Shown here in pieces: positions 7,114 to 8,986 of a DNA stretch of 8,986 nucleotides. The stretch spans positions 1-8,986 of the forward strand of contig JALSHN010000380.1 of NCBI GenBank assembly GCA_026982215.1, written 5' to 3'. Each line of letters starts with the position of its first letter. Within the stretch, counting starts at the first letter, position 1. The position numbers and the translations under genes are program-made. This stretch comes from Gammaproteobacteria bacterium (lineage in GTDB: Bacteria; Pseudomonadota; Gammaproteobacteria; S012-40). The notes under the pieces were generated by a model that saw nothing but the letters and a program-made list of their open reading frames with translations, searched no databases and was not told where the DNA came from.

Positions 7114-8327
7114 TCGATCTCGAGCGTATCCGCGCCGATTTTCCGGGGCTCGCCCAAGAGGTCCACGGCAAACCGTTGGTGTTCCTCGACAATGCCGCCT
7201 CGGCCCAGAAACCCAGGGCGGTGATCGACGCCGTGGCCCACCATTACGCCCACGACTACGCCAACGTCCACCGCGGGGTGCACCAACTGGCCGAGCGGGC
7301 CACCGACGCCTACGAGGGGGCGCGGGAGAAGGTGCGCGCCTTCCTCAACGCCCCCGCCCGTCACGAGATCGTCTTCGTGCGCGGCACCACCGAGGCCATC
7401 AATTTGGTGGCCGCGAGCTGGGGGCGCCACAGCCTGCGCGCTGGCGACGAGGTGGTGATCACCGAGATGGAACACCACGCCAACATCGTCCCCTGGCAGC
7501 TCATGGCCGAGCAGATCGGCTTCCAGATCAAAGTGGCCCCCATCCTCGACGACGGCAGCCTGGACATGGAGGCCCTCGCCGCCCTCCTGAGCGAGCGCAC
7601 CCGCCTGGTGGCGGTGACCCACATGTCCAACGTCCTCGGCACGGTGAATCCCATTCGCGAGATCGTGGACATGGCCCATGCCCACGGGGCCCTGTGCCTG
7701 GTGGACGGTGCCCAGTCGGTCTCCCACCTGCCGGTGGACGTCCAGGACCTGGGCTGCGACTTCTACGCCTTCTCCGGTCACAAACTGTTCGGGCCCACCG
7801 GCATCGGCGTGCTCTGGGCGCGGGAGGAACTCCTGGAGGCCATGCCCCCCTACCAGGGTGGCGGCGAGATGATCCGCGAAGTGAGTTTCGAACGCTCCAC
7901 CTGGGCCGAGCTGCCCTACAAATTCGAGGCCGGCACCCCCCACATCGTCGGCGCCATCGGCCTTGGGGCGGCCATCGACTACGTGAACGGCATCGGTCTG
8001 GCCGCCATCGAGGCCTACGAGGCCGAGCTGCTGGCCTACGCCACCGAGGTGCTGAACAGCGTCCCCGGGGTGCGCATCATCGGCACTGCCCCCCACAAGG
8101 GCTCGGTGCTGTCCTTCGTGATGGACTGCGCCCACCCCCACGACATCGGCACCCTGCTGGATGCCGAGGGGGTGGCGGTGCGTGCCGGGCACCACTGTGC
8201 CATGCCGCTGATGGAACGTCTGGGCCTGCCCGCCACCGCCCGTGCCTCCTTCGCCTTCTACAACACCCGCGAAGAGGCCGATGCCCTGGTGGCCGCCCTG
8301 CACAAAGTCCGGGAGATCTTCGCCTGA
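7110..8327 (+). CDS. sufS: Cysteine desulfurase SufS (type II, PLP-dependent)
   Basis: SufS converts L-cysteine to L-alanine and holds the released sulfur as a persulfide, which is passed to SufU and then SufB. The 405 residues (E. coli SufS 406) have the PLP lysine K225 in SGHKLFGPTG. The histidine pair is 122-123 in MEHHANIVPW, and the persulfide cysteine C363 sits in RAGHHCAMPL with the substrate-binding R358; these align with E. coli K226, H123, C364 and R359. The short active-site loop after GHHCAMPLM is typical of group II desulfurases, which need an acceptor protein. The frame runs open into sufD, so the start is set by homology (MIDLERIRADFPGL), the ATGA overlap and AAGGGGGTGG just upstream. 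The neighbour sufU indicates SufU, not SufE, as partner. Confidence 0.97.
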   Translation: MIDLERIRADFPGLAQEVHGKPLVFLDNAASAQKPRAVIDAVAHHYAHDYANVHRGVHQLAERATDAYEGAREKVRAFLNAPARHEIVFVRGTTEAINLVAASWGRHSLRAGDEVVITEMEHHANIVPWQLMAEQIGFQIKVAPILDDGSLDMEALAALLSERTRLVAVTHMSNVLGTVNPIREIVDMAHAHGALCLVDGAQSVSHLPVDVQDLGCDFYAFSGHKLFGPTGIGVLWAREELLEAMPPYQGGGEMIREVSFERSTWAELPYKFEAGTPHIVGAIGLGAAIDYVNGIGLAAIEAYEAELLAYATEVLNSVPGVRIIGTAPHKGSVLSFVMDCAHPHDIGTLLDAEGVAVRAGHHCAMPLMERLGLPATARASFAFYNTREEADALVAALHKVREIFA

Positions 8328-8773
8328 TGGATCCCAGAGCCCTGTATCAAGAAGTCATCGTCGAGCATGGTCGGCGGCCGCGCAACTTCGGCAAGCTCGA
8401 GGGCGCCAACCACATCGCCCGTGGCCACAACCCCCTGTGCGGCGACAAGATGACCTTGTATCTGAAAGTGAACGATCAAGGCATCGTCGAGGATGCCCGA
8501 TTCGAAGGAGAGGGCTGCGCCATCTCCATGGCCTCCGCCTCCTTGATGACCGAGGCGGTGAAGGGCAAGAGCGCCGAAGAGGCCGAACTGATGTTCGAAA
8601 ACTTCCACGACCTGGTGATGAACACCCACGAGGCCAAACGCCCCATCGAATTGGGCAAGATCAAGATCCTCGCCGGCGTGAAGGCCTATCCCAGCCGGGT
8701 GAAATGCGCCACCCTCGCCTGGCACACCCTGCACAACGCCCTGGAGGGCGGCGGCGAGGTCAGCACGGAGTAA
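8327..8773 (+). CDS. sufU: Zinc-type SufU, sulfur acceptor for SufS
   Basis: This is a 148-residue IscU-fold protein. The ligand set is C38 and D40 in NPLCGDK, C64 in GEGCAIS and C127 in RVKCATLAWHTL, like C41, D43, C66 and C128 of Bacillus subtilis SufU. Between the second and third cysteines there are about 20 more residues than in IscU (whose cysteines are at 37, 63 and 106). The residue before the last cysteine is Lys rather than the IscU histidine. Both are marks of the zinc-binding SufU class, which takes persulfide sulfur from SufS by swapping a zinc ligand and is not thought to be a cluster scaffold. Annotation pipelines often call such genes iscU or nifU-like. The start overlaps the sufS stop by one base (TGATG), and sufT begins 5 nt after the stop. 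Confidence 0.94.
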   Translation: MDPRALYQEVIVEHGRRPRNFGKLEGANHIARGHNPLCGDKMTLYLKVNDQGIVEDARFEGEGCAISMASASLMTEAVKGKSAEEAELMFENFHDLVMNTHEAKRPIELGKIKILAGVKAYPSRVKCATLAWHTLHNALEGGGEVSTE

Positions 8774-8778
8774 CGACC

Positions 8779-8986
8779 ATGGCGATGAACGAACGCATCG
8801 AATCGCAGGCCGGAGCGGTGGATCCCGAGATGGTGAAGGCTCGGGTGATCGAGGCTCTGCAACAGATCTACGACCCCGAGATCCCGGTCAACATCTACGA
8901 TCTCGGCCTCATCTACGAAGTGGCGGTGAGTCCGGAGGGCGAGGTGGCGGTGAAAATGACCCTCACCGCCCCGGGTTGTCCGGTGG
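8779..8986 (+). CDS. sufT: SufT, DUF59/MIP18-family Fe-S maturation factor (3' end outside window)
   Basis: The first 69 codons are visible. After a short polar N-terminus comes the MIP18/DUF59 domain, with DPEIPVNIYDLGLIYEV (about 32-48) and the conserved cysteine C67 in TAPGCPV. SufT proteins assist delivery or maturation of Fe-S clusters in many bacteria that carry sufBCDSU. The best start is the ATG at 8779, with GGAG 8 nt upstream; the ATG at 8785 is 14 nt from it and less likely. It lies 5 nt after sufU, so it is almost certainly in the same transcript. The gene runs off the window, so its length and anything after it are unknown. Confidence 0.9.
   Translation, partial: MAMNERIESQAGAVDPEMVKARVIEALQQIYDPEIPVNIYDLGLIYEVAVSPEGEVAVKMTLTAPGCPV

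Noticed and set aside
6515..8326. Very long plus-strand frame (752 codons to 8773) across sufD and sufS that runs into sufU
   Set aside because: Only the last part, from 8327, is a real protein (SufU). The earlier part is a Pro/Arg/Ser-rich out-of-frame reading of sufD and sufS caused by high GC, not a fusion.

Overview
The window is strongly GC-rich, with third codon positions mostly G or C, and is densely coding on the plus strand only. It reads as chromosomal DNA of a gammaproteobacterium. The gene order cheB-motC-motD-parA-like-DUF2802 matches the tail of the polar-flagellum chemotaxis cluster of Pseudomonas and Vibrio relatives. The SUF operon is of the sufBCDS-sufU-sufT kind. A sulfur-oxidising or halophilic gammaproteobacterial lineage is plausible, but the family cannot be fixed from the sequence alone.

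Region 1 (1-3429) is the 3' part of a chemotaxis and motility operon. It holds the methylesterase half of CheB (cut by the window edge), the MotC and MotD stator proteins, a ParA-family ATPase of the type that positions chemotaxis arrays at the pole (called ParC in Vibrio), and a small membrane-anchored DUF2802 protein. Junctions are a 3-nt gap, a 2-nt gap, then two 4-nt ATGA overlaps. The parP and cheW genes that usually sit between the ParA gene and the DUF2802 gene are absent.

Region 2 (3430-3581) is the only real intergenic gap, 152 nt. It carries a good sigma-70-type promoter (TCGACA, 16 nt, TAGAAT). The -10 lies at the centre of a 33-nt dyad whose two 15-nt arms pair completely if G-U pairs are allowed. 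The dyad resembles a Type 1 IscR (Rrf2 family) operator but has symmetric changes in its core. A second, weaker dyad lies further upstream. No convincing intrinsic terminator is visible for the chemotaxis operon.

Region 3 (3582-8986) is a SUF iron-sulfur cluster operon: sufB, sufC, sufD, sufS, sufU (zinc type) and the start of sufT (DUF59/MIP18), cut by the right edge. SufBCD forms the scaffold complex. SufS takes sulfur from cysteine, SufU carries it onward, and SufT is a maturation factor. Genes B-C-D-S overlap by 4 nt each, S-U by 1 nt, and U-T are 5 nt apart, so all are probably one translationally coupled transcript. All catalytic and cluster-binding residues I could check are present.

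No new multi-gene system is evident. The most interesting item is the operator-like dyad over the suf promoter, followed by the loss or relocation of parP and cheW.
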